From the NCBI RefSeq assembly GCF_003609635.1, contig NZ_MCIA01000001.1, forward strand, positions 284,906 to 348,905: a stretch of 64,000 nucleotides of DNA. The letters are read 5' to 3'. Below are positions 50,659 through 60,013 of the stretch, piece after piece (position 1 is the stretch's first letter; each line of letters starts with the position of its first letter). Both the position numbers and the translations under genes were made by a program. The stretch is from Lacrimispora algidixylanolytica (GTDB lineage Bacteria > Bacillota > Clostridia > Lachnospirales > Lachnospiraceae). The notes below the pieces were generated by a model. The model was not told where the DNA came from. It saw only the letters and a program-made list of their open reading frames with translations, and ran no database searches.

Positions 50659-51390
50659 CTAGTGCAGGATCTTGCTTAAAAACGCTTTGGTTCTTTCATG
50701 TTCCGGGCAATCAAAGAAATGCTCTGGTGTACCCTCTTCAAGAATATACCCTCCATCCATGAAAATTACTCGGTCTGCTACCTGACGGGCAAATCCCATC
50801 TCATGAGTGACGCAGATCATCGTAATATTTTCATGAGCAAGCTCCACCATAACACTTAAAACCTCCTGAACCATCTCAGGATCAAGGGCTGAAGTTGGCT
50901 CATCAAAAAGAATGAGCGGCTGTTTGGTGCACAATGATCTTGCTATGGCAACTCTCTGCTGCTGTCCGCCAGAAAGCTGAATGGGATAATTACCAGCTTT
51001 TTCCTTTAAACCAACTCGTTCCAAACAACTTAAGGCGTTCTTTTTTGCCTCTTCTTTGGGAACATGCTGCAACTTGATGGGTGCCAGGGTCAGATTTTCT
51101 AAGACGGTAAGATGGGGATATAAGTTAAATTGCTGAAAGACCATGGATGAATATTTCTTTGCTAATTCCAGATGATTCTTTTTTGTTACTTCCGTGCCTG
51201 CTACTGTGATTTTGCCGCTTGTTGGCTCCTCCAGGTAATTGATGCACCGGATAAAAGTGGACTTACCGGAACCGGAAGGACCTATAATAACGAGCTTCTC
51301 ACCTTCCTTAACCGTAAGGCTGATATCCTTTAAAACTTCCAAGTCTCCGAAGTTCTTTTTTAAGTTTTCGACTTTTACCATATCTGGCAT
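50659..51390 (-). CDS. glnQ: Amino acid ABC ATPase, GlnQ-type
   Basis: A 243-residue importer ATPase: Walker [28 protein letters not shown] (Q-loop region), signature [15 protein letters not shown], Walker [16 protein letters not shown] and H-loop [15 protein letters not shown], which is the classic polar-amino-acid (PAAT) ATPase. First gene of the operon, behind a consensus promoter and a short leader with a terminator. Preceded by AAAGGAGATGAAAGT. Confidence 0.95.
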   Translation of the reverse strand: MPDMVKVENLKKNFGDLEVLKDISLTVKEGEKLVIIGPSGSGKSTFIRCINYLEEPTSGKITVAGTEVTKKNHLELAKKYSSMVFQQFNLYPHLTVLENLTLAPIKLQHVPKEEAKKNALSCLERVGLKEKAGNYPIQLSGGQQQRVAIARSLCTKQPLILFDEPTSALDPEMVQEVLSVMVELAHENITMICVTHEMGFARQVADRVIFMDGGYILEEGTPEHFFDCPEHERTKAFLSKILH

Positions 51391-51429
51391 ACTTTCATCT
51401 CCTTTCTATGCAAAAGACTGCGAATATGC

Positions 51430-51471
51430 AAAAAAACGCCTAAGGGTAAATACTCTTAAGCGTCTTCGCTT
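51430..51471 (-). promoter_or_regulatory. Leader attenuator of the amino acid ABC operon
   Basis: Minus-strand ACGCTTAAG and CTTAGGCGT form a terminator stem followed by T7 (51430-51463). A smaller hairpin AAGCG-AAGA-CGCTT (51458-51471) shares its 5' arm and would exclude it. It lies between the promoter and glnQ, so it should control read-through. Confidence 0.75.
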
Positions 51472-51494
51472 ATTTTTGTTGTTTAATTGTTGTT

Positions 51495-51523
51495 ATTATA
51501 AAAAGTTTTGATTAAAAAGTCAA
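51495..51523 (-). promoter_or_regulatory. Consensus promoter of the amino acid ABC operon
   Basis: Minus strand TTGACT (51518-51523), 17-base spacer, TATAAT (51495-51500), placed just after the dppF stop codon. Its presence upstream of the hairpin makes the hairpin part of the glnQ leader. Confidence 0.92.
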
Positions 51524-51526
51524 GAA

Positions 51527-52546
51527 TTATTTTTCTAACGTGTTTGATTCATTCTGCATAATTCCTTGGATGCAAGAGCATGAAACATAGTGGCCTGGAG
51601 ATATCTCACGCAGTTCGGGAACCGATTCTTTACACCCATTTTCCGCATACTTACACCTGGTATGAAAGTGGCATCCGCTGGGTACATCCATGGCACTTGG
51701 AAGATCCCCGGTAAGTACCACACGGTTTGTAATTCTTGCTATTTTGGGGTCAGCTACAGGTATGGCAGAAAGCAGGGCTTTTGTGTAAGGATGAAGCGGA
51801 TTTTCATAGAGTTCATCACTGTCTGCCACCTCCACCAGCCTGCCTAAATACATGACGCCAATCCTTGTGGAGATGTGGCGCACCATGGACAAATCATGGG
51901 CAACGAACAAATAGGTCAGTCCCATCTCTTCCTGGAGTTCTTCCAGCATATTTACAACCTGTGCCTGAATGGATACATCCAGAGCTGAAATCGGTTCATC
52001 ACAGAGAAGAAATTCTGGTTCCACGGAAAGTGCCCTGGCAATTCCAATTCTTTGACGCTGTCCGCCAGAAAATTCATATGCATACTTATGCATATCATCT
52101 GGTTTCATCCCAACCCTTTTTAAGAGTTCTTCGATTCTTCCATCCATTTCGCTAACAGGCATACTTCCTCCAGCAGTCAGGGACTCTTTGATGATTTCTC
52201 TTACATTTAAATGGGGATCCAGAGCAGAATATGGATCCTGGAATATGATCTGCATCTGTTTGTGGATGGGCAGAAGCTTTTTCCCCTTCCATCCAGTAAT
52301 ATCCTGCCCTTTAAAATGGATGGAACCGCTGGTAGGTTCATACATCCGGATGAGGGTCCGTCCAAGAGTGGATTTTCCACAACCAGACTCTCCAACAAGG
52401 CCAAAGGTCTCCCCTTTTCGAATGGCAAGATGAATGCCATCCACGGCCTTTACCTCTGCCTTTTTACGCCCAAAAAAGTCCTTCGTTGGAAAGTATTTAC
52501 AGAGGTTTTTTGCTTCTAGTAAGATCTCATGGTTATTCTGGTCCAT
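51527..52546 (-). CDS. dppF: Dipeptide/oligopeptide ABC ATPase, DppF/OppF type
   Basis: A 339-residue ATPase of the peptide importer: Walker A GESGCGKSTLGRTLIR, signature FSGGQRQRIGIARAL, Walker B EFLLCDEPISALD and H-loop. The C-terminal oligopeptide domain ends with CHFHTRCKYAENGC, a Cys cluster found in this family. The start at 52546 is 2 bp before the end of the dppD stop codon and has GGAGG before it; the frame runs back about 46 codons through dppD. Last gene of the operon. Confidence 0.94.
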   Translation of the reverse strand: MDQNNHEILLEAKNLCKYFPTKDFFGRKKAEVKAVDGIHLAIRKGETFGLVGESGCGKSTLGRTLIRMYEPTSGSIHFKGQDITGWKGKKLLPIHKQMQIIFQDPYSALDPHLNVREIIKESLTAGGSMPVSEMDGRIEELLKRVGMKPDDMHKYAYEFSGGQRQRIGIARALSVEPEFLLCDEPISALDVSIQAQVVNMLEELQEEMGLTYLFVAHDLSMVRHISTRIGVMYLGRLVEVADSDELYENPLHPYTKALLSAIPVADPKIARITNRVVLTGDLPSAMDVPSGCHFHTRCKYAENGCKESVPELREISPGHYVSCSCIQGIMQNESNTLEK

Positions 52547-52547
52547 A

Positions 52548-53564
52548 TCACTGCACCTCCTTTTCCATGGCAGAAAGCTCTTCGTCTGAAAAGATGCACA
52601 TAGCCCTTTGAGTATCCGAATACACACGGTACTGTGGAATACCCTCATTGCAGGTTTCGCGGGCAAATTTACAGCGCTCTGCAAAGGGGCATCCTGGGGG
52701 TGGAGAGGCCAGAGATGGGGCCATTCCTGGAATGGATTCTAGACGTTCTCTGCTTCCTGACTGGGGCCTAGGAATGGCTCTTAACAGTGCTTTTGTATAA
52801 GGATGTTTGGGAGCATAAAAGATTTCATCCGTTAGCCCCTCTTCCATAATAAGTCCACCGTACATAACACAGATTCTATGGCTTAAACTTGCCACCACAC
52901 CAAGATCATGCGTGATGAGCACTACACTCATCCCATTTTCTTCTTGAATCTTTTTTAGGAGCTCAAGAATCTGAGCTTGTATTGTCACATCAAGGGCTGT
53001 GGTTGGTTCATCTGCAATTAAAAGCTTTGGCTTACAGCATAAAGCCATTGCGATTAAGGCTCTTTGACGCATACCGCCGGAAAATTCGTGAGGATATTGC
53101 ATCAGCCGTTTTTCTGGAGAAGAGATTCCCACTTGTTTTAATACTTCAATGGCTTCTTTTTGTGCTTCTTTTCCATTCATCTTCCGGTGTCTTTTTAAGA
53201 CCTCAACAAGATGGTATCCTATGGTTCTTAAGGGGTTTAAGGCTGTCATGGGATCTTGAAATACCATGGCGATTTCCTTTCCCCGTATCTTTCGTAGCTG
53301 CTCCGGAGTCATGATGCTAAGCTCCTGCTCCTGAAACCTGGTTTCATCTGCGACTACTTCCGCATTATCAGGCATTAACCCCATGATCGATTTCATCAGG
53401 ACACTTTTACCGCTACCTGATTCTCCTACCACGGCAAGAATTTCTTTATGTTCTACATGAAAGCTGACGCCTCGTACTGCCTGCACCGACCTTCCATGGG
53501 TGTGAAAAGTGGTGTGTACATTCCTGGCAGACAGGACCGCATGATTTTTATTGTTTTCTTCCAC
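52548..53564 (-). CDS. dppD: Dipeptide/oligopeptide ABC ATPase, DppD/OppD type
   Basis: A 338-residue ATPase, partner of DppF: Walker A GESGSGKSVLMKSI, signature FSGGMRQRALIAMAL, Walker B LLIADEPTTALDVT, H-loop ITHDLG, and the C-terminal CPFAERCKFARETC motif. The GKSV variant of Walker A is normal for this subfamily. It follows DppC by 14 bp on the same strand. Confidence 0.95.
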   Translation of the reverse strand: MEENNKNHAVLSARNVHTTFHTHGRSVQAVRGVSFHVEHKEILAVVGESGSGKSVLMKSIMGLMPDNAEVVADETRFQEQELSIMTPEQLRKIRGKEIAMVFQDPMTALNPLRTIGYHLVEVLKRHRKMNGKEAQKEAIEVLKQVGISSPEKRLMQYPHEFSGGMRQRALIAMALCCKPKLLIADEPTTALDVTIQAQILELLKKIQEENGMSVVLITHDLGVVASLSHRICVMYGGLIMEEGLTDEIFYAPKHPYTKALLRAIPRPQSGSRERLESIPGMAPSLASPPPGCPFAERCKFARETCNEGIPQYRVYSDTQRAMCIFSDEELSAMEKEVQ

Positions 53565-53578
53565 TTTATTTCCTCACT

Positions 53579-54463
53579 CTATTCTTTCTCATCGTTCATA
53601 ACCTTAGGTTCCACATAGACCCGGAGTAAATTACCAAGCTTATTAAAGCCAAAAATCGTAATAATGATTAGCAGTCCTGGAATCAGAGCCATAAAAAAGT
53701 TATTCTGCATAGTTCCTTGAGCATCTTGTAACAAGCTACCCCAAGAAGACATAGGTTGTTGGATTCCAACCCCTAGAAAGCTTAAAGAGGACTCTGTCAT
53801 AATGGCATCTGCCATGCTAGTCGTCGCTGAGACGATGATGGTTGGAAATACAGAAGGTATGATATGGCGGAGAATAATATGAAATACGCTGACACCGGAA
53901 AACTTTGCATAAAGAACAAATTCCCGTTCCTTTAGGGAAAGGGTTTCCGCACGTACCAGCCTTGCAATCTCCATCCAGGTAAAGAGGCCGATTACCAGAA
54001 TAATAGACTGTATGCCCGGCTTTAAAAAGATGCTGACAACCGTTACTAATATCATCCAAGGGATCGAATGGAGGATATCAACGATTCTCATAAGTACCGT
54101 ATCAATGATCCCACCGCAAAAACCAGAGATGGTTCCTACCGCTACGCCGATGGTAAGGCTTGTAAGCATGGCAAGAAAACCGACTAATAGAGAGACTCTG
54201 CCTCCGTAAATCACCCTGGCAAAATAGTCCCTTCCTACTTCATCCGTTCCAAAAAAGTAACTTATGGACGGTGATTTCAGACGATTGATGACATCGGTAG
54301 CATTGGGATCCATTGGGAGGAATGGCGCTATTAGTGCAAGCAGGATGACAACGGCAAGAATAATCAGAGAAATTACCGCTGCTTTATCGTGTTTTAACAC
54401 CAGAAGAACGCTGTCCATTCTGGTAGACCTTGTGTGTTTTTTCATTGTTTCATTCTTTCTCAT
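53579..54463 (-). CDS. dppC: Peptide ABC permease, DppC type
   Basis: A 294-residue permease with a short cytoplasmic N-terminus, an N-terminal segment (AVISLIILAVVILLALIAPF) and about five more, and the transport loop around ETLSLKEREFVLYAKFSG, the EAA motif contacting the ATPases. ATTSMADAIMTESSLSFLGVG is a family hallmark. The start at 54463 lies 6 bp after the DppB stop region. Preceded by GGGGTGATGAC. Confidence 0.94.
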   Translation of the reverse strand: MRKNETMKKHTRSTRMDSVLLVLKHDKAAVISLIILAVVILLALIAPFLPMDPNATDVINRLKSPSISYFFGTDEVGRDYFARVIYGGRVSLLVGFLAMLTSLTIGVAVGTISGFCGGIIDTVLMRIVDILHSIPWMILVTVVSIFLKPGIQSIILVIGLFTWMEIARLVRAETLSLKEREFVLYAKFSGVSVFHIILRHIIPSVFPTIIVSATTSMADAIMTESSLSFLGVGIQQPMSSWGSLLQDAQGTMQNNFFMALIPGLLIIITIFGFNKLGNLLRVYVEPKVMNDEKE

Positions 54464-54469
54464 TTGTCA

Positions 54470-55423
54470 TCACCCCATTTCCCGGATTCTTGGGTCGATG
54501 AGACAGTAAAGGATATCTGACAAAAGATTGCCGATGATCACCAGGGTTGCAGAAAGTACCAATATGATCATGACGATGGGATAATCAAGTCCTTGAATGG
54601 CTTTGATAAAGTAAGGTCCTACCCCAGGCCAGCCAAATACAGTCTCTGTAATAATCGCTCCGGTTACTAAAAGGGGAAGTGCCATTCCAAGTCTTGTCAC
54701 TACTGGTAAGAGAACATTTTTACTCACATGCTTAAACATGATCTCCCGCCTGCTGGCCCCAAAAGCCTGCTGTACCAACACATAATCCTCTGAGTACTGA
54801 GTCAGAGTGGAGGAACGGACAAACTTTATATTGGCTGGCAAGAAGGTAAATACCAAAGTCGCAAAGGGCATGATGTAGTGTCTTAGAAAATCAACCACAG
54901 ATGATTCCATACCAACAGAATTCATTCCAACAAAGGGAAGGAGCTTTAGCTTATATCCAAACACAAAGATAAGAAGCATGGAAAACCAGAAGGAAGGAAC
55001 TGCAATACCAACGGAAGAAAAACCGTCAATCAGCTTATCTGTGGCACGGTTTTTACGAGATCCTGCTAAAAGTCCCAGCACTACCGCCAGAGAATAGGCC
55101 GTAAAATATGCCGGAAGTACTAGCTTAATTGTATTTGGAATTCTCACGGAAAGATCCGCTGCAATGCTTTGCTTTGTAACGATAGAATATCCATAATTTC
55201 CATTCATCAGTCCGTCCAGCCAGCGGATATACTGGATAAAAAGCGGCTGGTCAAATCCGTACTTTGCCTTGATTAGATTAATGGTCTCCTGTGACATCCT
55301 TGGATTTGTCATCGCGTCTATGGCATCATAGGGAGCAAAATGCATTAAGGTAAAGCAAAGAATTGTTATGAATAGGACCATGGGTATGGCTGTCAATATT
55401 CGTTTTAATATATATTTGGCCAT
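54470..55423 (-). CDS. dppB: Peptide ABC permease, DppB type
   Basis: A 317-residue permease with a segment at the very start (ILTAIPMVLFITILCFTLMH) and about five more. YVLVQQAFGASRREIMFKHV is the EAA loop, and TETVFGWPGVGPYFIKAI the conserved C-terminal part. Forms the channel with DppC. The gene starts 71 bp after dppA, behind a hairpin that could reduce its expression relative to the binding protein. Confidence 0.94.
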   Translation of the reverse strand: MAKYILKRILTAIPMVLFITILCFTLMHFAPYDAIDAMTNPRMSQETINLIKAKYGFDQPLFIQYIRWLDGLMNGNYGYSIVTKQSIAADLSVRIPNTIKLVLPAYFTAYSLAVVLGLLAGSRKNRATDKLIDGFSSVGIAVPSFWFSMLLIFVFGYKLKLLPFVGMNSVGMESSVVDFLRHYIMPFATLVFTFLPANIKFVRSSTLTQYSEDYVLVQQAFGASRREIMFKHVSKNVLLPVVTRLGMALPLLVTGAIITETVFGWPGVGPYFIKAIQGLDYPIVMIILVLSATLVIIGNLLSDILYCLIDPRIREMG

Positions 55424-55438
55424 ATGATTTCTCCTTAT

Positions 55439-55488
55439 AAAAAGAGGGTATCTGCCGCAGGAATCGAAGCAGCAAACACCCCCTTTTT
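55439..55488 (-). terminator. Partial terminator between dppA and dppB
   Basis: Minus-strand AAAAAGGGGGT..GCTGC pairs with GCGGC..ACCCTCTTTTT around a 10-base loop, and T5 is part of the arm. The place, right after the binding protein gene, is typical for keeping binding protein in excess. Confidence 0.8.
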
Positions 55489-55494
55489 CAAATT

Positions 55495-57126
55495 TTATTT
55501 AAGCTTAAGTTTTGAAGTGTCTTCAAAGGTATAAACAGGAACTAACTTCGCTTCCTCAATCCCTGCGATTTTATCTGATACCACTAAAAGACGCTTATTG
55601 GAATACAGCGGATAAAAACAAGCCGTATCTTGTAACTTCTTCTGAAGCTCTGTATAGATCACTTTTCTCTTTGCTTTGTCAGTTTCTTTGCGTCCCTGAG
55701 AGAAAAGGTCATCGATTTCAGGATAATCATAATGCATATAGTTGTGGCTGTTGCCGCTTTCAAAGAGGCTGGTAAAGGTATCTGGGTCAATTCCCATAAT
55801 ATAACCACCAAAGTACATATCGTAGGAGTTATCTTCCTTTTTCATCTGCTGACTTAATGCAGTGGAGTCCACTCCCGTTAAGTTTACCTTAATGCCTACC
55901 TTCTGAAGCTGTTCCTGAACTAAAATTGCAGTGGTTGACTGAATGCTGTCTGTGGCACTGTATGCAAGAGTAAGTTCTGGTGCTTTATTACCGGAAGCTG
56001 CAAGGAATTCTTTTGACTTCTCCAGATTCTGACCATACTTTTCAACGTCCTCTGTAAAGAACTCACTGTTAGGAGGCATAAAGCTCCATGGCAGATCGTA
56101 GTTAGCAGCATCTAAGAAGATAGCGTCTGCAATGGCCTTTTTATCAATCGCATACAGAATCGCTTTTCTTAAGTTTTCATCATTCATACGCTTTGCATTC
56201 ATCATCAGATAGCCAACGCGGCCTTCCTGATAAGGCTTCACAGTTAAGTTGTTAGACTTTAAGTCCATCTGCTCTACCTGAGCAGGGGTACCAATCCAGG
56301 CATCTACTTCACCACTTTGAATGGCTGTTTTCGCTGTGTTCTCATTTTCAATGATTCGATAAACAATGTTATCGATGGAAGGTGCTCCAAGGAAATAATT
56401 CTCATTCTTTGTGAATTTCACATAAGAACCTGCGGAGTACTCAGACATCACATAAGGTCCAGTTCCAACTGGCTTTGAATTCACTTCATTGTTTTCAAAA
56501 CTGGTCACATTCTCATAAACATGCTTTGGCATGATGAAAATCTGGGAAAGCATCTCTTCCGCTGCTGCATTGATCACTGGCATGGTAAAGGAAACAGTAT
56601 AATCATCAACTTTTGTAACTTTTACACTTCCTTCTGGATAAACAAGCTGGGAATAAGCCCAACCTACATTCTCTTCTTTTTCCATGGCTTCAAAGGTAAA
56701 TACTACATCATCAGCCGTAAATTTCTCACCATCAGACCACTTCACATCATCTCTTAAGTGTACGGTGTAAGTTAAGTTATCATCAGAAGCATCGATGCTC
56801 TTTGCAAGGAAGTAATTGATTCCATCTGCGTTATACATATATAGGGGGGAATAGATCATCTTGAGTGTCATAAGTCCAAAACGATCGCTTGTTGTAATAA
56901 CATTTACATTGGCTCCTGGATCACCTGCGATGGCATAAGTAAATGTACTTTCGCTTCCGGTCTTGGTTCCAGCAGTGGTTTCCCCTGCCTTTGTTGTTTC
57001 ACCTGCTCCACTTGCAGTTGTATTATTTCCTGCCCCCGGATCTTTTCCTCCGCAAGCAGTTAGAACTCCAAGAATCACGAGAGATGATATGAGAGCTAAC
57101 CCACTTCTTTTTAATGTTTTTTTCAT
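55495..57126 (-). CDS. dppA: Peptide ABC substrate-binding lipoprotein
   Basis: A 543-residue SBP family 5 lipoprotein. Signal peptide with lipobox LTAC, then a Gly/Ala/Thr-rich linker. LTYTVHLRDDVKWSDGEKFTADDVVFTFEA is the diagnostic family 5 region, of which RDDVKWSDGEKFTADDV is nearly universal; later NLRKAILYAIDKKAI and FYPLYSNKRL complete the fold. Binds peptides (or another ligand, since this family also binds nickel or opines). Preceded by AAGGAG, with a promoter at 57214-57243. Confidence 0.94.
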   Translation of the reverse strand: MKKTLKRSGLALISSLVILGVLTACGGKDPGAGNNTTASGAGETTKAGETTAGTKTGSESTFTYAIAGDPGANVNVITTSDRFGLMTLKMIYSPLYMYNADGINYFLAKSIDASDDNLTYTVHLRDDVKWSDGEKFTADDVVFTFEAMEKEENVGWAYSQLVYPEGSVKVTKVDDYTVSFTMPVINAAAEEMLSQIFIMPKHVYENVTSFENNEVNSKPVGTGPYVMSEYSAGSYVKFTKNENYFLGAPSIDNIVYRIIENENTAKTAIQSGEVDAWIGTPAQVEQMDLKSNNLTVKPYQEGRVGYLMMNAKRMNDENLRKAILYAIDKKAIADAIFLDAANYDLPWSFMPPNSEFFTEDVEKYGQNLEKSKEFLAASGNKAPELTLAYSATDSIQSTTAILVQEQLQKVGIKVNLTGVDSTALSQQMKKEDNSYDMYFGGYIMGIDPDTFTSLFESGNSHNYMHYDYPEIDDLFSQGRKETDKAKRKVIYTELQKKLQDTACFYPLYSNKRLLVVSDKIAGIEEAKLVPVYTFEDTSKLKLK

Positions 57127-57213
57127 AAATAACTCCTTCCTATTCTAGTCAATCCACGACGTATATGAAAATCCAGTAACTCTGGTAGCCGTCTTTTATT
57201 AAAAATATAGTTT

Positions 57214-57243
57214 ATTATATACTCACTTCATAGGTTTTTGCAA
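57214..57243 (-). promoter_or_regulatory. Promoter of the dpp operon
   Basis: Minus strand TTGCAA (57238-57243), 18-base spacer, TATAAT (57214-57219), 88 bp before the dppA start. Confidence 0.75.
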
Positions 57244-57346
57244 CTGGTTTTCTTTAATTTCCTATATTTTTTATATGTTTAAATGTTTATACCTATATTT
57301 TCTGGATTTTCCTCTTGTCGCCGTTTGATAAATCTCCCTTAGTTGC

Positions 57347-57376
57347 AAAAATTCCGGTGCATCTTTGCACCGGAAT
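57347..57376 (-). terminator. Terminator of the PHP-ROK-barrel operon
   Basis: TTCCGGTGCA and TGCACCGGAA form a perfect 10-bp stem with a 4-base loop, followed by TTTTT on the minus strand. Confidence 0.93.
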
Positions 57377-57401
57377 CTTCTCCTTATTCTTCTTTTACAA
57401 C

Positions 57402-59042
57402 TTACACACTTCGGATGGAAAAGGTTCTATCATAAGGAGTGTAGTCGTTAAAGTATATGGTGAAACCGGATTCGTTGATCTCTTCTCCAGAATAATGTCC
57501 CCCAAATTCATGGGTTCCATAACCAGGGCCTAACAATAGTTTTTGATTTTCATGATGTAAAGTCAAGAATCCATCCCGGAGCACCATTTCTTCTCCCTTT
57601 GCTCCCCGGATATGGAAATGTTCATTTTCCAGAATGCTCCCAGCCGGAATGCAGATTTCAACACGTAATGGCACCTGATCAAGCCCTTCCGCTTTTACAT
57701 TAATTTCCATTCCATCGGAAAGTTCCTTTAAGGTAACGGTCATCTTAATCTCACTGCTGTTTAGAATTTCTCTCTTGCTATGATCCATCTTCCACCAGTC
57801 ACTGGTGTCTTGTTTTTCTGAAAAAGGAAGATAATACCAGCCTTTTGCTACAGAAGTAAGTACACAAACACCATCTTTTTCTTCTATGGTATGAGGAATA
57901 AAATTACGGATATCACAGTAGCTTTCACCTATTTTTAAGTAGATAAGAGTCTCTTTAAATTTGAGAAATAAGAAGGAACTTCTTCCTTTTAATATACTGT
58001 ATCCATACTCTGGTGTTTTTCCACGGATTACGCCTGCCTCTTCAAAGTGTTTATGATAGGTCTCTAAAAATCCATAACCTTTGAACTCATACTCCATCAT
58101 AAAATCATGAAGCATAATAATATGAAGACACTCTGGTGCCATATCTCCACGCTCTGTATTGTCCCTTATAATCTTATGAGCTGCATGATCAAAAACTTCT
58201 AGGCCTGTCTTAGCCGCCATGTATAAATACTGGTATAAATACTTGTCCGGGTAATCCGCCTTGCCTTGATCCTGCCTTGTGGAATTCTGGGTAAATATGG
58301 TATCATCCGGATCGATGTAGTAAAGCATCATCTTTAAATTTCGCTCTACATATAAAAGGTAGGAGTCATCACCAGATTCCTCATACATCGCCATCATGGC
58401 ATTGTTAACCACTGCATTGTAATTGCCTGTGGAGCGCTCTGCGTATTCTCCCTCTTCGTTGCCGTCTATTCCCTCTAAAAGATACTGCTGTGCCCGTTTT
58501 GTAAGCGCCAGAGACAGTTCAGGATTTTCCTCCTTTACCAGATTGGCTCCCTGCATAAGGGCAGCCGTAATGCCCCAGCGATGATTCGGTGTGTGGAAGC
58601 CTCCGATTAAAAGTGCGTTCAGTGCCTTAATGAGAACAGAACGGTAACCTGTTTTTAAGGTCACAAGTTCTTCTTCCCCGGTGTATTTTAAAAACAGACG
58701 ATACGTGGCGATGAGGCGCTTAAAGCAAAAGGAAGTATCTGGCGCTGATTTAAAGTTACAAGACGGGTAATCAAAGCTTCCGTCTTCTCTCTGGCAGCGT
58801 TTAATAAAGGTGAGAGCTGCCTCCATTGCCTTTAAGAGAGTCTCATTTTTATAATAGCGGCTTTTCTCATTCAAATAGACGCTGGCTGCATCCGCCATAA
58901 CATATATGGTTGGCTTTACTTCTAAAAGAGGACGTTTCATCCCTCCGTAAAAAACATCTCTTACATCTTTCACTTGCAGGCTTATAAATTGATCCACTCT
59001 TATTTCTGCAGAACGGATCATATGTTCCATGTATCGTTTCAT
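57402..59042 (-). CDS. Putative (alpha/alpha)-barrel carbohydrate-active protein
   Basis: A 546-residue cytoplasmic protein (no signal peptide) of uncertain family. Residues about 1-350 are helical with repeated segments such as LKAMEAALTFIKRCQREDGSF, HRWGITAALMQGANLV and NAVVNNAMMAMYEESGDDSYL, the pattern of an (alpha/alpha)6 toroid found in glycosidases, lyases and heparinase-like proteins. The last 170 residues are beta-rich (ITVTLKELSDGMEINV-like), as in heparinase II/III C-terminal domains. Catalytic residues cannot be fixed. It follows a ROK kinase by 17 bp, which favours sugar metabolism. Confidence 0.6.
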   Translation of the reverse strand: MKRYMEHMIRSAEIRVDQFISLQVKDVRDVFYGGMKRPLLEVKPTIYVMADAASVYLNEKSRYYKNETLLKAMEAALTFIKRCQREDGSFDYPSCNFKSAPDTSFCFKRLIATYRLFLKYTGEEELVTLKTGYRSVLIKALNALLIGGFHTPNHRWGITAALMQGANLVKEENPELSLALTKRAQQYLLEGIDGNEEGEYAERSTGNYNAVVNNAMMAMYEESGDDSYLLYVERNLKMMLYYIDPDDTIFTQNSTRQDQGKADYPDKYLYQYLYMAAKTGLEVFDHAAHKIIRDNTERGDMAPECLHIIMLHDFMMEYEFKGYGFLETYHKHFEEAGVIRGKTPEYGYSILKGRSSFLFLKFKETLIYLKIGESYCDIRNFIPHTIEEKDGVCVLTSVAKGWYYLPFSEKQDTSDWWKMDHSKREILNSSEIKMTVTLKELSDGMEINVKAEGLDQVPLRVEICIPAGSILENEHFHIRGAKGEEMVLRDGFLTLHHENQKLLLGPGYGTHEFGGHYSGEEINESGFTIYFNDYTPYDRTFSIRSV

Positions 59043-59059
59043 CCTGATTGTCCTCTTTT

Positions 59060-60013
59060 CTATGATTCTAACAGTGCTGCACCAATAAGGCCTGCATCGT
59101 TATCCAGCGTTGCAACCGTAATTTTCGTCCTGTTACGGGAGGTAGCCGCGTAATCTTCTTTGTCAATGATGGCCTGAAGGGGTTTTAATAGAAGGTCCCC
59201 TGCCTTACTGATCCCGCCGCCAATGCAGAGGACCTCTGGCTGAAAAATATTAATTAAATCTACCAAACCCGTAGCCAGGTACTCGATGAATTGACTTAAA
59301 ACTTGCTTTGCAATCTCATCTCCTTGCCTCACACCGTCAAACAAGGTCCTTCCTTCAACTAGGTCTATGTTCTTGCCGCACAGCTCCCACAAAAGGGATT
59401 CTGGGTGTTGTTCCATGGCTTCCTTTGTCTGGGCCACCAATGCGGTAGCGGATGCATAAGTTTCAAAGCATCCTCGTCTCCCACAGTTACAAGGAATCCC
59501 ATTTCTGTCGATAACAAAGTGACCGAACTCTCCTGCTGCATAATTCACACCGCGAAACAGTTTGCCATCTAAAATAATACCACCACCCACCCCAGTTCCA
59601 AGAGTGACTGCCAGCATGGATTTGCTTCCTTTTCCGCTGCCTGCCACATATTCTCCCCATGCGGCGGCATTGGCATCGTTATCAAACCGAATGGACTTGC
59701 CTGGAAGTTCCTCTTTTAACATGGAGACCATTGGTTCATCATAAAACCCAAGATTATTGGCATATTCCACCATGCCTGTATCCCGGTTAGCCGTTCCTGG
59801 AACGCCAACCCCTACTGCTTCTATGTTCTCCCATGGAATCTCTCCCATTTCAGCCACTTTCTTTGCAAGACTTGCCATATCTTTTACGATTTCTCTGGCG
59901 CTTCTCCCGCTTTTCGTTGGAACGGACATCTGCTTTATTAAGGTGCCATCCTCTCCCACCAGTCCTGCTGCAATATTTGTTCCCCCAAGATCGATACCAA
60001 CGTAATATCTCAT
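59060..60013 (-). CDS. ROK family sugar kinase
   Basis: A 317-residue kinase, glucokinase-like. MRYYVGIDLGGTNIAAGLV is the ATP phosphate loop; the catalytic Asp is in IRFDNDANAAAWGE; the zinc motif CNCGRRGCFE (in GIPCNCGRRGCFETY) is complete, and GTGVGGGIILDG is present. No DNA-binding domain, so an enzyme and not a repressor. It overlaps the PHP gene stop by 4 bases (ATGA), so they are coupled. Substrate likely glucose or a related hexose. Confidence 0.94.
   Translation of the reverse strand: MRYYVGIDLGGTNIAAGLVGEDGTLIKQMSVPTKSGRSAREIVKDMASLAKKVAEMGEIPWENIEAVGVGVPGTANRDTGMVEYANNLGFYDEPMVSMLKEELPGKSIRFDNDANAAAWGEYVAGSGKGSKSMLAVTLGTGVGGGIILDGKLFRGVNYAAGEFGHFVIDRNGIPCNCGRRGCFETYASATALVAQTKEAMEQHPESLLWELCGKNIDLVEGRTLFDGVRQGDEIAKQVLSQFIEYLATGLVDLINIFQPEVLCIGGGISKAGDLLLKPLQAIIDKEDYAATSRNRTKITVATLDNDAGLIGAALLES

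Noticed and set aside
51388-51523. T-box or classical riboswitch before glnQ
   Set aside because: The leader is only about 100 bases with no T-box sequence or aptamer core; it is reported as a simple attenuator.
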